Shown here: positions 37,678 through 47,575 of the stretch, piece after piece
How the letters are laid out: the number at the start of each line of letters is the position of its first letter
Position numbering within the stretch: the first letter of the stretch is position 1
From: an uncultured Methanomicrobiales archaeon
Lineage (GTDB): Archaea; Halobacteriota; Methanomicrobia; Methanomicrobiales; Methanospirillaceae
Length of the DNA stretch: 64,000 bases
Direction: 5' to 3'
NCBI GenBank assembly: GCA_903832665.1
Contig: CAILCG010000016.1
Coordinates: 124,001 to 188,000 of the forward strand
Made by a program: the position numbers and the translations under genes
Notes under the pieces: generated by a model
The model's input: only the letters and a program-made list of their open reading frames with translations
Databases searched by the model: none
What the model was told of the DNA's origin: nothing

Positions 37678-38057
37678 GTTCATCCGGTCCGGGAAGGCTG
37701 TATCCGGTCTCTATTTTTTTTAGCCGGATGGAAAATATCTGACAGGATTCCTGAGAACGGTTGATCGCTTCCGGGCGGGGGGAATTTTCCCGGGCACGTC
37801 CAGCCCAAAAATCTGACAGAAAAATGACATATGGCCAATCTCCTTTGGTATTTTTGCGGTCCATCCAGTGGCATCATGAGGATGTAATCGGAGGGCTGGC
37901 AGGAGAGGCCCGATTCATGAAAACATATGAGATGCCCTTTGCACCGGGAAACCATTGGAAAAAAAGTGCAGGTTTTTTTCCACATTCTTTGTCTTTATCT
38001 ACCCTGGAGGATGATTTTGGGATCGAACGGGGAGATCACAGGAGGGAAATAACAAGT
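37678..38057 (+). other. Intergenic stretch, no gene supported
   Basis: About 380 bases. Several short frames occur on both strands with no motif or ribosome-binding site. The only structured bit is a T-run (37708-37716) after the upstream gene, which may terminate it. Confidence 0.45.
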
Positions 38058-38195
38058 ATGACATTACACAGGAATATCAGGACATTACACCGGACAGGAA
38101 CCGAAGGGACTATTAATTTTGCCGCTTTTCTGGTATTATCAGGAATGATCCTTGTCGGGCTCCTGGTACTTGCCACGCCGCCCGGGATAATGTAA
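38058..38195 (+). CDS. Small single-span membrane protein, 45 residues
   Basis: The ATG at 38058 is preceded by GGAGGG at a spacing of about 11. The product has a basic N-terminus (MTLHRNIRTLHRTGTEG) and one hydrophobic helix (FAAFLVLSGMILVGLLVLAT). It is too short to place in a family. The 250 bases that follow (38196-38444) hold a weak hydrophilic frame (38230-38436) that I do not support as a gene. Confidence 0.5.
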   Translation: MTLHRNIRTLHRTGTEGTINFAAFLVLSGMILVGLLVLATPPGIM

Positions 38196-38444
38196 CGGAT
38201 CGTTTTCCCAGGGCTGGAGGGAAGGAAGCGTGTCGGGACAGACGCCCAAAAACGGAGGCATCCGGTGGCATGGCAGTGTTACAGCATTCCCCCGGAACCG
38301 TGCGAACCGGGAGACCAACGCAAAGGAGAAGCTCCGCTCCGGCAACAATATGGATGTGCACGGAACAGTTCCTGAAACAGAACCAGAACGAAGAACTCAA
38401 TCCGGGGGACCGGTACGATTGTTCAACCGGAAATAAGGCGGACC

Positions 38445-39077
38445 ATGTTCGGGACACATAATTTAGCAATTTTTTTCTTTGCCGGGATTGCCCTTAACCT
38501 GGTCCCCGGGCAGGATACCCTCTATATTATCGGCCGCAGCATTGCGCAGGGCAGAAGGGCCGGCATCGTGTCGGTGCTCGGGCTCGGAACCGGCTGTACC
38601 ATCCATATCCTTGCCGCAGCGATAGGACTCTATTCGCTCCTTGCCCTCTCGCCCTTTGCGTTCACCGCGATCTGCACGGCCGGAGGCCTCTACCTGATCT
38701 GGCTTGGTATCATGACGATCGCCCGGCGCACTGCTGCCCGGAAGGTCTTCACGTTCGGGAGTTCCCCCGAATCGGCGTGGCAGATCTACCGGCAGGGTGT
38801 GTTTACGAACCTGCTGAACCCGAAAGTGGCACTCTTCTTCCTCGCGTTCCTGCCGCAGTTCATTGATCCCGTCTCAAATCTTGGATCCATTTCCTTTCTC
38901 TTTCTCGGGGCGATCTTTCTCTGCACCGGTACGGTCTGGTGCCTGATTGTTGCTTTCAGTGCATCCACCCTCGCAGATACCTTCCGGGACAATGCAACGA
39001 TCCAGCGGGGTTTTGAATATTTTACCTGCCTGCTCTTCATCGGACTGGGAATCGGTGTCCTGCTGGGGCAGATCTAA
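38445..39077 (+). CDS. LysE/RhtB-family amino acid exporter
   Basis: The 210-residue inner-membrane protein has about six hydrophobic helices and the family signature close to the N-terminus (LNLVPGQDTLYIIGRSIAQGRRAGIVSVLG). The C-terminal half has the conserved GVFTNLLNPKVALFFLAFLPQF motif. LysE/RhtB proteins export amino acids and analogues such as homoserine, threonine or lysine by proton antiport; the substrate cannot be told from sequence. Length and start are typical. The gene is alone, and the 3' flank holds a partial family B copy. Confidence 0.93.
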   Translation: MFGTHNLAIFFFAGIALNLVPGQDTLYIIGRSIAQGRRAGIVSVLGLGTGCTIHILAAAIGLYSLLALSPFAFTAICTAGGLYLIWLGIMTIARRTAARKVFTFGSSPESAWQIYRQGVFTNLLNPKVALFFLAFLPQFIDPVSNLGSISFLFLGAIFLCTGTVWCLIVAFSASTLADTFRDNATIQRGFEYFTCLLFIGLGIGVLLGQI

Positions 39078-39089
39078 AATCCCCGGATC

Positions 39090-39250
39090 GATTTCTGCAA
39101 GGAAGGCCAGAGGCTGGGAGCTGAGCGGGAACGCGACAGCGGGCATAAGGAGGCAATGCCCGGGCGGCGGGACAAAAAGCACGAAGTGCATGAGCCCCCA
39201 AGGGCGATTTGTCAATTCCCCGCAAGTATTTCTCCTTGGCAAAAAAATCA
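39090..39250 (+). repeat. Family B element, right-half remnant
   Basis: Bases from GGAGGCAATGCCCGGGCGGC through AGCACGAAGTGCATGAGCCC and CCAAGGGCGATTTGTCAATT to TTTCTCCTTGG match the right half of family B. The left half is missing or unrecognisable. It lies between convergent genes. Confidence 0.6.
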
Positions 39251-39255
39251 TGCAT

Positions 39256-39936
39256 TCATCCGATCTTCCAGGCCGTTTTCAAGGAGAAGTCGGCATCGGA
39301 GTACCGGATTTCCGCAGAATCGGCAGCAGCAGTGATGACAATGCCGTTGAGGAATTCAACCGCGGCCAGCTTCCGGTTAAAAAGAGTTGATATGATGGGA
39401 AACAGGGTGATATCATGCGCAACCACGATGAGCAGGTCATTTCGCCCTGCTACGGGAAAGGATACCAGGCTTCTTAAAATCTTATTTGCATAGTGGCGGG
39501 GGTTCTGTAACGCATCTTTGGGAATCCTGTTGTCAAGCCATCTCCGGATACCCTCCGGCCCGCCGATTTCATTCCGGATAGCTACATAGGTGTCCAGGTT
39601 CACCACCGGGCTTTCAATTTCCGGCTGGCAACCGATGAGGTGGACGCGGCCGGCCGGGGCAAACCCGTCAGCGATCGCTTCCGCAGTCTTCCTGCACCGC
39701 CGGGCGACCGTATGCCCGAGAAACAGGTCATTGCCCATTATAATTTCCTGCAAAGATTCCCCGAATGCCCGGGCCAGGAAAACACCCTCCGGAGTGATGT
39801 CCATAGCTTCACGAAGCTCCTGGGGAACTCCGTAAAAGGAGTTCCTTGCGGAATGGCGCATCAGAATAATGGTTCTCCCGTCGTGGAACACATCTTTGAG
39901 AATCTCCAGAACAAAATCGCCAGGTTTCACATGCAC
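39256..39936 (-). CDS. Histidine phosphatase superfamily protein
   Basis: The 226-residue protein carries the phosphatase signature IILMRHSARNSF (RH motif, with the His expected to take the phosphate), RRCRKTAEAIADGF after the second conserved Arg, and the distal His in LLIVVAHDITLFPIIS. The family includes phosphoglycerate mutases, SixA and acid phosphatases. The substrate here is unknown. Compared with small mutases it has an insertion (VNLDTYVAIRNEIGGPEGIR) and resembles archaeal sugar- or phosphoprotein-phosphatase variants. There is no signal peptide, so it is cytoplasmic. The start at 39936 is the only reasonable ATG. Confidence 0.85.
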   Translation of the reverse strand: MHVKPGDFVLEILKDVFHDGRTIILMRHSARNSFYGVPQELREAMDITPEGVFLARAFGESLQEIIMGNDLFLGHTVARRCRKTAEAIADGFAPAGRVHLIGCQPEIESPVVNLDTYVAIRNEIGGPEGIRRWLDNRIPKDALQNPRHYANKILRSLVSFPVAGRNDLLIVVAHDITLFPIISTLFNRKLAAVEFLNGIVITAAADSAEIRYSDADFSLKTAWKIG

Positions 39937-40174
39937 TCATCTCCGATCGGTTTTTTTCTCCTTGAGGGATCCTGAGGATTTTTTGCCCCCCTTATTCCCA
40001 GGATGCCCGGGCCGGTTCATCCAGTATCCCGTCGGTTCAAAGAGATACATTGTTTATTGTATATATTCCGGGGGTAGTTCCCGGGATCCTCCCGAACTGG
40101 TTTAAGTGAAAATCCTGTATTTTTACATTGCTCCTCATTATCCTGAATCGCAGGAGCCTTTGGAAAGAACCACC

Positions 40175-40830
40175 GCATTTTTTTCCATCTTCCCTGGCCT
40201 TATATCCCCGGTTCATCAAACTAGTGATCATGCCCCTGAACTAACAGGGCAAAAGAATCCGATCATAATCCCGGAAAATATGAGAATATTGGAGGTCGAT
40301 AACCAGAAAATTTCAGATAACCCGGTATTTCACGGCTCCTGGTTCTAAACCTGGAGCAAACCCTTCATCAAATCACCTTTACATCATACACTTTTCTACC
40401 CGGGATCAAATTGCGAGATCCGGGATGTGGCGTTTTTTAAATAACCCGTAATTGGATAGCCCGACATTGACAGCCACCCGCCCTGATCGGTTTATCGTAA
40501 CTAACCCAGAAACAGCCCATGGATATGTTCCTCGGTTTGTGGGAGAAAATTGTCCCAAATATACCTTTGGATAATGGAGCACATGAGAAAATATCGCAGC
40601 ATTTTTTTCCAACTTCCCCGTCATTATATTCCCGGTTCATCAACCTAATGATCATCCCCCTGAACTAACAGGGCAAAAAAAACCGATCATAATCCCGGAA
40701 AATACGAGAAAAAAGGAGGTCGATACCCAGAGAAGTTCAGTTCACCCGGTATTTTACGGCTCCAGGTGCCAACCCTGGAGCGAACCCTTCATCATTCACC
40801 TTTATCCATCATACATTTCTATTCCCGTGA
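40175..40830. repeat. Two direct copies of a ~230-bp intergenic sequence
   Basis: Bases 40175-40405 recur at 40599-40830, offset 424. Shared phrases include CCCTGAACTAACAGGGCAAA, CCGATCATAATCCCGGAAAA, GGAGGTCGATA and CTGGAGC-AACCCTTCATC. The blocks contain small inverted repeats (CCCTGAACTAACAGGG). Neither copy encodes a conserved frame. They lie between the histidine-phosphatase gene and the serine hydrolase, so the long upstream region of the hydrolase consists largely of this duplication. Confidence 0.7.
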
Positions 40831-40988
40831 ACCGGGACACACGTTCTTTTCCAGTACTCCCAGAATTTATATAGCCGTCCCTCAAAACAAGGGATATCAA
40901 ATCATCCGTCCGGAGAACTTTCTCCATCACATATTCAGGTCCATCGGGCCGATCCTTGAACAAAAAGGTTCCAGTCTCCGCCACGCTC

Positions 40989-42188
40989 ATGCACAGATAT
41001 CCTCAGGTGATTACCATCGGCAACAAAAATCTCTGGCTTATCCCGCTCATTCTTATCATCATTGCGACACTCATTTCTGCCGGCTGCACGCAACCGTTAC
41101 CACCCGGGCAACCGGACACGGTCAGATTGCCAAATCCCCCTCCCGCATCGGTAAGCGCAGATCTCCAGCGCATGAGCGGGAACGTAATCCAGGGTACCGG
41201 TATCCCCGGTATGCAGATTGGGATAGAAGCCCCCCCGTGGAGATGGAATTCCGCAGCCGGTAATGCATCTCCCCTCACCGGAGAACCGGCAGAACCCGGC
41301 ATGCATTTTCTGATTGCCAGCGTCTCAAAGACCTTTACGAGTGTCGCCATACTGAAGCTTGCAGAGGAAGGGAAACTATCGATCGAAGATCCCATCAGCC
41401 GCTGGCTGCCGGCCGATCTTGTTGCAAAAATTCCCAACGGAGACCGCATCACCATCCGCCAGCTCCTCGATCACACGAGCGGTATTGCGGACTATGACGA
41501 GAACGCGATCATCCTGGCCGAATACCAGGACCCGGATACCCCGGTTCCCTACCAGGCCGGCATTATGCAGGGGCTCAACGCCAGTCCGCTCTACCCGCCG
41601 GGAACAAACTACACCTACTCGAACGTGAACTATATCCTGCTCACGCTCATTGTTGACAAAGCAGCCGGGGTCCCCTACGAGGATTATGCAACCCGGGCGA
41701 TCTTTGTTCCGCTGGGCATGAACGATACCTTCTTCCAGCAGACCAACCACATTCCCGGCCCCCACATGCAGGCCACCATGCCCGGCCCGGATGGTACGGC
41801 GATGGATTTTACGGACCTGTACGTGCAGTTCGACCGGGGGGCTGGCGACATTGTCAGCACAACTGCCGACCTCAACCGTTTCCACCGTGCGCTCCGCGAG
41901 GGAAAGATCCTCAGCAGGGCATCGCTAGCGGCAATGGAAAAACCCACCGCACAATCGGGCCGAGCGGGGTACGGCCTCGGTTATGCCACTGAATTTATCG
42001 CACCCGCGAACCTGACCGTGCAGGGGCACACCGGTGGGTATCCCGGATCGTTCACGTTCTGGTATTACGTGCCGGAGAAGGATACCTACGTGACCTTCAA
42101 CCTGAATTCCGCGGGGAGATCCATGGAGAACCTGGGAGTCGTCCGCACGACAATTCTCACTGGGGTCAGGAACGGTACATGGGCGTGA
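40989..42188 (+). CDS. Beta-lactamase-family serine hydrolase, lipoprotein
   Basis: The 399-residue protein begins with a signal peptide and lipobox (ATLISAGCTQ), so it is lipid-anchored on the cell surface. The class C beta-lactamase/D-aminopeptidase fold shows its three motifs: S-x-x-K in LIASVSKTFTSVAIL, Y-x-N in YTYSNVNYILL, and HTGG in VQGHTGGYPGS. Related archaeal proteins are thought to be esterases or peptidases; they do not act on peptidoglycan, which archaea lack. The start is taken at the ATG at 40989 (MHRYPQV), because the earlier TTG frame adds residues before the signal. It is monocistronic, downstream of the duplicated intergenic blocks. The catalytic set is complete, so an active enzyme is expected. 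Confidence 0.9.
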   Translation: MHRYPQVITIGNKNLWLIPLILIIIATLISAGCTQPLPPGQPDTVRLPNPPPASVSADLQRMSGNVIQGTGIPGMQIGIEAPPWRWNSAAGNASPLTGEPAEPGMHFLIASVSKTFTSVAILKLAEEGKLSIEDPISRWLPADLVAKIPNGDRITIRQLLDHTSGIADYDENAIILAEYQDPDTPVPYQAGIMQGLNASPLYPPGTNYTYSNVNYILLTLIVDKAAGVPYEDYATRAIFVPLGMNDTFFQQTNHIPGPHMQATMPGPDGTAMDFTDLYVQFDRGAGDIVSTTADLNRFHRALREGKILSRASLAAMEKPTAQSGRAGYGLGYATEFIAPANLTVQGHTGGYPGSFTFWYYVPEKDTYVTFNLNSAGRSMENLGVVRTTILTGVRNGTWA

Positions 42189-42355
42189 CCGAATTCTTTC
42201 GGATTGGAACATTGCAAAAGAGAGACGGTGGCCGGGTAGCGGAAACGTTCATCCCGTTCTAATCCAGATACACAACCAGACGCAGGACGCAAAAACCCTC
42301 CCGGTTCTGACCGGAACCGGGAAGAGTTCAAAAAAATTCCTGCAGGAAAACTGCT

Positions 42356-44095
42356 ATGTCTGGTGAAATGGACCTCAAACTTGAGGCACTCTCGAAATAT
42401 ATCGTTACCAGCCCTTCATGGGTACGGTCCCTTGTCCTCATTCTCATCCTCTCGGGCTGTGTAGAGATCATGGCGATACTGGGGAGCGGAAGATCCCTCA
42501 TGCACCCGACCCTCTTTCCCATCGTCGCCTATCTCATTCCGGCCCTTGCGGCGCTTGCCCTGACGCCCCGGCTGGCCCGGTGGTTCTCGGGGAAACTTGA
42601 CTACGGCTGGTCGGGACTCACGGCTGCCATCGGGCTTGTCATCTCTATCTCGCTCTCGCCAATCCTGCTCTTCCGGTTCTCATTTCCCCTCTTCTTTGCA
42701 ATCTCGCTCGCCCTGGTATTTACGTTCCGGATGCTTCTCCTTGCGGCAGTGGTCAATTTCCGCCTCACACGGGTCATGATCCCGGCCCTGCTCCACTCGG
42801 GGATCGCGATCGTGGGAGCAGCGCCATTTCTCGGCCTTGAGTTTGTCCAGATCTCCATTCTCCTCCATATCAGTTTGCAATAGGCGTCATCGCCTTCATC
42901 AACGTAATCGAACGTCCCATGAAAGCAAACTTCAAAGTCGGTCCTCTCGAACTGGCCAACGCCTTCCTCGCGCACCTCTCCGAAGGCTGCAGGAAACTCG
43001 ACGACTTCGGAGTATCGGGGAACGGGTCGTCGTGCCGCAGGTATCGCTCCTCTTCCAGAGAGAGGGCAAAGAGGAGATCTTCGTAACTGTTCCCAACGTC
43101 CACCCCGGGCCCCTGGGGGAGATTGGCGGGAGCAACCTGCCAAAGATCCTTCACGGCATGCTCGGCAACGCCTCAATGGTCTTCCACGGCTCCGCCTCGC
43201 ACGATTTCAACCCGGTCGATGAAGTGGAGGTAAAAAATGTGGGTGATGCGGTGCTGGAGGCACGACCGCTCACCTGCCCCAATACTTGCTGCACACCCTC
43301 AGCCCGTACCAGTGCGGGTCGGTACAGGTGCTTGCCCAGGCATTTGGCGATACCGTGCTGGTGGTGGCGACCCGGTCACCGGTTGTTACGGAGGATCTCG
43401 AATTTTCTGTCGGGTTTGCCATCATGAAAGCAGGCGAGAGATATTTCCGCCATGTTGGATTTATCGATGCGCATAACTGCATGAATGCCCTTGAAGACGG
43501 GGTCCACCCGGGAACGGAACTCGCCATGGAATATCTCAGTGCAGCGGAGACTGCGTTTGCTGCCACCGCAAAGCAGGAGCAGGGCCGGTTCTCCGCAGGA
43601 TATACACACCGGTCCCTCCCGTTCTCCCGGCAGGAAGGGTTTGGCGATCTCGGGGTCCAGATCCTGGTCGTGGATACCGGCAGACAGAAGACCGCGTACG
43701 TACTCTTTGATGGCAATAACATGCAGACCGGCGCCCGGGACGAGATCCGGAAGAGACTGCTCCATCATGTCGATGAATGCGAGGTCGCAACTACCGATAC
43801 CCACGTGGTCAATACGGTCTCGGGCAGGAACCAGGTGGGTCTCAGGATCGGAGTCGATGCCTTTTACCCCCTGGTTGAAGAGGCGGTTGCTGAAGCCATT
43901 GCGGATGCGGCTCCGGCCCGTTCGGCCGGTGCCACAGCCTGGTGCCGGGGGATTGTGGTCTTCGGGTCGCAGCGGATCTCCCAGATCGCTTCCACGGTAA
44001 ACGGCATGATGGGATTTATTATCCCGGTCGCCGTCATCATCCTCATGGGTGCCTTCCTCACCACCGCGATGGCATATATCCTGCTGGTGTACTAA
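42356..44095 (+). pseudogene. DUF2070-type archaeal membrane protein with three frameshifts
   Basis: The span equals about 580 codons, the normal length of this archaeal family: several N-terminal transmembrane helices, a soluble domain and C-terminal helices. The N-terminal part (42356-42883) carries the membrane segments. The soluble part continues as AIGVIAFINVIERPMKANFK, then ERVVVPQVSLLFQREGKEEI and NVHPGPLGEIGGSNLP, then LHTLSPYQCGSVQVLAQAFG. The C-terminal helix is in the fourth piece (to 44095). Frame changes fall near 42874-42878, 43008-43014 and 43266-43272. All three go the same way, each as if one base were lost, so the sum is a multiple of three. The first frame ends at a TAG created by the shift. 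Either the gene is decayed or the assembly has local errors. Confidence 0.8.
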
Positions 44096-44298
44096 AAAGG
44101 GCTTGCGCAGCCATGCCGGGCAGGGGAAAACCCGGCACCGAAGAGTCTTCCGCATTATTCCGGAGATAGCGTATTTTCCGAACCAACGCCATAAACAGCG
44201 AACAAAAACCCGGGAGAAAAACTCCGGGTAAATTTTTTTTCGTCAATAATGGGAACTACAGGTACCGGTGGGATGAAAAGATCCGGAATACCATTCCG

Positions 44299-44531
44299 GC
44301 TCTGGAGAGATCATCGTTTTTCCGTTACGCGCTGGTCCGCTCCAGGATAAGGATAGTGACCCCATCTCTTCCCAGGAGGGGGAACCCCTTGATCCCCAAT
44401 TTCAAGATTTCTTGTTGAACTTATGTGGTTATCGCCCAATGGGAAGATACCAGAGAAGCGGGGAGAAAAAGGATGAAGAGGGTGAGCCCCTGAGAGCGAC
44501 TCCTCAATTCTTGGTAAGGATTTCTCCGGTA
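44299..44531 (+). repeat. Dispersed MITE-like repeat family B, copy
   Basis: Left end GCTCTGGAGAGATC and right end GATTTCTCCGG form an imperfect terminal inverted repeat. The internal blocks are shortened and diverged (GACCCCATCTCTTCCCAGGA, CCTTGATCCCCAATTTC, GGTGAGCCCCTGAGAGCGAC). Part of the 740-base spacer after the DUF2070 gene. Confidence 0.65.
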
Positions 44532-44584
44532 ATCATATAGTTCATTGATGGTGATGGGGGTTGAGACCCCCATACCCCCAGATA

Positions 44585-44775
44585 CGATTAACTCCACCGC
44601 CGCCGAAGGGAAAGCCCCCGCGGTAGATCAATGACGGAAAATAAAAATGATAGGAAACCTCCCTGCCCCGCCGTGCCTAAAGAGAGGCCCTGAGGCGGGA
44701 GAACATCATTACGCCGGATCATGGTACAGATTTCCATGCTCCGGGTGCGAACCCGACCGGTTCATGTGCGTTTCT
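44585..44775 (+). repeat. Dispersed repeat family A, copy
   Basis: It has the block GGAAACCTCCCTGCCCCGCC (one change from the usual CTCCTT), then GAGAGGCCCTGAGGCGGGAG, ATCATTACGCCGGATCA and a tail GGTTCATGTGCG. About 55 bases separate it from the B copy before it. Confidence 0.65.
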
Positions 44776-44838
44776 CCCGAGCAAAATTTCCGGCTGGCAC
44801 GTTCCGGTAAAAAAAGGAATAAATACTATTTTTTTTGC

Positions 44839-46254
44839 TTAATGTGTCCGCTTACCCGTATTTACCGAGGATATTACCGCCACGGCAAGGCAGAGCACCA
44901 CCCCGAACGAGAAAGCAATGGAAAAGCCGGCCGAGAGCACTGCGGGCGATGCGGTGATCACGTGCCGGTACGCCATCATGCCGACGACCACCTGCACCAC
45001 AATGGTCCCGAATATCGCAACCCCGAAGACCGAGCCGGTATTGCGAACCGTCATCATCACGGAGGAGGCTACTCCTTCGCCCTCCTTCTGCCCGGCTCCC
45101 AGGATCTGGCTCATGTTCGGGGGGAAGAATAATCCTATCGCAAAACCGATGAGCAGCATGGTCCCGATGATGACCGGAAGGCCGGTTGTAGCTGAAAAGC
45201 GGGTGAAGAAAAAGAAGGCGGCAGCGGCGATAAGAGCGACACAGGTTGTAGGAAGACGAGATCCATAGCGGTCCGACAGGGCCCCGGAGACCGGGCCAAC
45301 CAGGATCATCGCTACTGCGGGAATCGCAAGCAGGAGACCGGCGATCTCCGTTGATCGTCCCTGGACGTTTTCAAGGAAGAAGGGCAGCAGGAAGATCAGG
45401 CCGTTATAGACGGCCATGAGCAGGAAACCGGCAGCATTACCGAGCAGGTAGTTTCGCGACGAGAAGAGGCGCATATCGACAAGCGGGGCCCGGCACCGGT
45501 GTTCATGGACAAAGAACAGGACCCAGAGAACAGCTGATGCAAAGATACTGGTGAGAATAGGTGCAGAGGTCCAGCCAAACTCAAGTCCCTGGTTGAGGGG
45601 AAAGAGAAGCGTGATGAGGGCCATGAGGATCAGCATTGCACCAGCGGTGTCGAAACCTGATGGGGATCCCGAGGGGACATCATGGGGAAGATACCGGGCG
45701 GCGAGCAGGACCGCGATAATGCCGACCGGCACATTGATTAAGAAGATCCAGTGCCAGCTCAGGTATTCCGTGATAAATCCCCCCAGGATGGGGCCGGCTG
45801 CAATCCCGAGCGAGACCACCGTTGCAAGGATCCCCAGCGCCCATCCCCGCCTGCTTGGCGGCAGGTACAGGAGGATCATGGCCGGGGCAAGCGCCTCAAG
45901 GGCCGCCCCGCCGATTCCCTGGACCGCCCGGAACGCGATGAGCTCATAGATTGTTACCGATACCCCGCAGAGGAGCGATCCGATCGTAAAGAGGACAAAA
46001 CCCGCAATGAAGATGCGGCGGAACCCTTTGAGATCGCCTAACTTCCCAAAGACGAGGAGAAGACCCGCCAGCACGAGAAGGTACGCAAGCACTACCCACG
46101 ATACGATGCTGATGTCGACATCAAAGGAAGAAGCGATCGTGGGGAGTGAGATATTAACGATAGTGGAGTCGAGGGATGCCATGAACGCGGCAAAGGCGAT
46201 GATGATAAGAGCAAGACGGTGTTTACGGGTGATCTCTTCCGGGTTCACGGGCAT
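44839..46254 (-). CDS. MFS drug/solute exporter, DHA2 (14-helix) family
   Basis: The 471-residue inner-membrane transporter belongs to the EmrB/QacA-type drug:proton antiporters. The N-terminus reads ALIIIAFAAFMASLDSTIVN, the DHA2 signature, followed by a conserved LGDLKGFRRIFIAGFVLFT loop (motif A) and LGGFITEYLSWHWIFLINVPVG (motif C region). Fourteen hydrophobic segments can be counted, with a long central pair. It ends in a short Lys-rich tail. The substrate is not predictable. It has no adjacent regulator. The length is slightly shorter than the bacterial average, with no sign of truncation. Confidence 0.92.
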   Translation of the reverse strand: MPVNPEEITRKHRLALIIIAFAAFMASLDSTIVNISLPTIASSFDVDISIVSWVVLAYLLVLAGLLLVFGKLGDLKGFRRIFIAGFVLFTIGSLLCGVSVTIYELIAFRAVQGIGGAALEALAPAMILLYLPPSRRGWALGILATVVSLGIAAGPILGGFITEYLSWHWIFLINVPVGIIAVLLAARYLPHDVPSGSPSGFDTAGAMLILMALITLLFPLNQGLEFGWTSAPILTSIFASAVLWVLFFVHEHRCRAPLVDMRLFSSRNYLLGNAAGFLLMAVYNGLIFLLPFFLENVQGRSTEIAGLLLAIPAVAMILVGPVSGALSDRYGSRLPTTCVALIAAAAFFFFTRFSATTGLPVIIGTMLLIGFAIGLFFPPNMSQILGAGQKEGEGVASSVMMTVRNTGSVFGVAIFGTIVVQVVVGMMAYRHVITASPAVLSAGFSIAFSFGVVLCLAVAVISSVNTGKRTH

Positions 46255-46396
46255 ATAATGGAGTTCACCCTAAAAAACACTTATAGCTAACGGGAGAAGC
46301 GATCTCAATGGGGGGAATTCTCCTACCGGACATCCTGCAACAATTTTTGGAAAAATGACCGCAGGTTAAAATATCTTGCAGAGAACGGGCTATTGT

Positions 46397-46645
46397 ATGC
46401 TGTTTATCGCAATGGTGAAATTCAAAAAATCCCTGGGGAAGGAAGTTGTGGCGCAGAACCTCAGGGACATCGGGACTGACACAAAAGGAGAGATCAAGGT
46501 CCAGGGCATCTGGTGGACCCTGGGAAGGTATGATACGATCGTCATGTTTGAAGCGCCTGACGAAAAAGAAGCCATGAGAATGGTCCTGATACGGGCGGAC
46601 CGGATGGATATCGAGATGCTGGTCGCGGTACCGGCAGATGCATAG
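46397..46645 (+). CDS. GYD-domain protein
   Basis: The 82-residue protein is a single GYD domain (ferredoxin-like fold): MLFIAMVKFKKSLGKEVV, GEIKVQGIWWTLGRYDTIVM, and FEAPDEKEAMRMVLIRADR. Members are widespread in archaea and bacteria, and their role is unknown. The start is set at the ATG at 46397 because the domain begins with the first strand there; a start seven codons earlier is also open. It stops at TAG, one of the two TAG terminators in the window outside interrupted genes. Confidence 0.85.
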   Translation: MLFIAMVKFKKSLGKEVVAQNLRDIGTDTKGEIKVQGIWWTLGRYDTIVMFEAPDEKEAMRMVLIRADRMDIEMLVAVPADA

Positions 46646-46843
46646 AGTCCTGACGGGCCGGCCTGAACACAATCATTGATTCCTGCATTCTCTTTTTTCT
46701 CATCTCCCCAAAGATTCCATTAAGGAGAGTCCCTAAACCTTCCTACCTTGTTGCGATAACCAGGTTAAAACAACAGTAATAATTGAGAGTGAGACAGGGT
46801 TTTTTTTAAAAACGGATAGTGCATCTCCAAAAGATAAAGCGGG

Positions 46844-47134
46844 TCACCCATCCAAAGGAGACGGCGTAAATGCCTCATCGGGAAAAGATCTCCGGATCGG
46901 AACATGCGTGTCGCATGTCTTGGTATTAGTAGCAGCTGGGGGAATTCTTCTCGTGTGAACCGGTGTGCAGGTGCCACAAGCCTTACAATCATGCCGGCGA
47001 TTGGATCCCTCGAAACCTCTCTGGATTACCTGGGTGCTACCACAGGATGGACAGATCGGCACACCGGATATGATGAATCCGGTGAAACGGCCGACGAGTT
47101 TATTGAAGAACTCTTCAGCGATCATTTTACACAA
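46844..47134 (-). pseudogene. Transposase-type zinc-ribbon fragment (IS remnant)
   Basis: The reverse frame begins with about 25 non-specific residues and then reads CPSCGSTQVIQRGFEGSNRR and HDCKACG, the CxxC...CxxC zinc ribbon found at the N-terminus of IS1/IS1595-like transposases. After that the frame drifts (CTPVHTRRIPPAATNTK) with no catalytic domain. No terminal inverted repeats are evident. I treat it as a decayed insertion-sequence fragment. Confidence 0.55.
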
Positions 47135-47345
47135 ATCCGTGATTTATAATTCTTTTGTTATTCCAGTCTTAAAAAAAGACCTTTGACTGAAAAAAAATTT
47201 TCACTCATCATAAGAACAGGATCATGGGCCATACCGGACAGTCCTTGTCAACACACACACTTGAAAACAGAATCTTGAGACCAGAATCCCGTCGTGTAAA
47301 GGAACTCTATATGTGTTTTCAGAACGTTTTTTAACGGGAATATTT

Positions 47346-47575
47346 ATGAAAAATGAAAATGCGATTCAGGTGACAAAGGAGAGAAGGGACCTGATTATCT
47401 CCGAAATAAAGAATTATTTTCTCAAGGAGCGGGACGAGGAGATGGGTGACCTTGCAGCGGGCCTGGTTCTGGATTTCATTATGGAGAAAACTGCACCGGA
47501 TACAACCAGGGGATCTCTGATGCTCATACCTATATGCAGGATGCGGCAGAAGATCTTCTATCGCTCCAGAAGTAA
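47346..47575 (+). pseudogene. DUF2164-family gene with one frameshift
   Basis: The N-terminal part (MKNENAIQVTKERRDLIISE, DEEMGDLAAGLVLDFIMEKT) is a typical DUF2164 start. The C-terminal part (GYNQGISDAHTYMQDAAEDL then LSLQK and TAA at 47575) is also typical but in another frame. The shift lies near 47490-47498 and equals one lost base. With that base restored the gene would code for about 76 residues, the family's usual size. Without it the frame runs on to 47708 with meaningless sequence. Function of the family is unknown. Confidence 0.75.

Noticed and set aside
37761-38057. Upstream extension of the 45-residue membrane protein
   Set aside because: The frame is open, but composition is not protein-like and a good GGAGGG site stands just before the ATG at 38058.
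42356-44095. Programmed frameshifting in the DUF2070 gene
   Set aside because: Three sites would be needed, and I see no shared slippery sequence or stimulatory structure at them. Indels are simpler.
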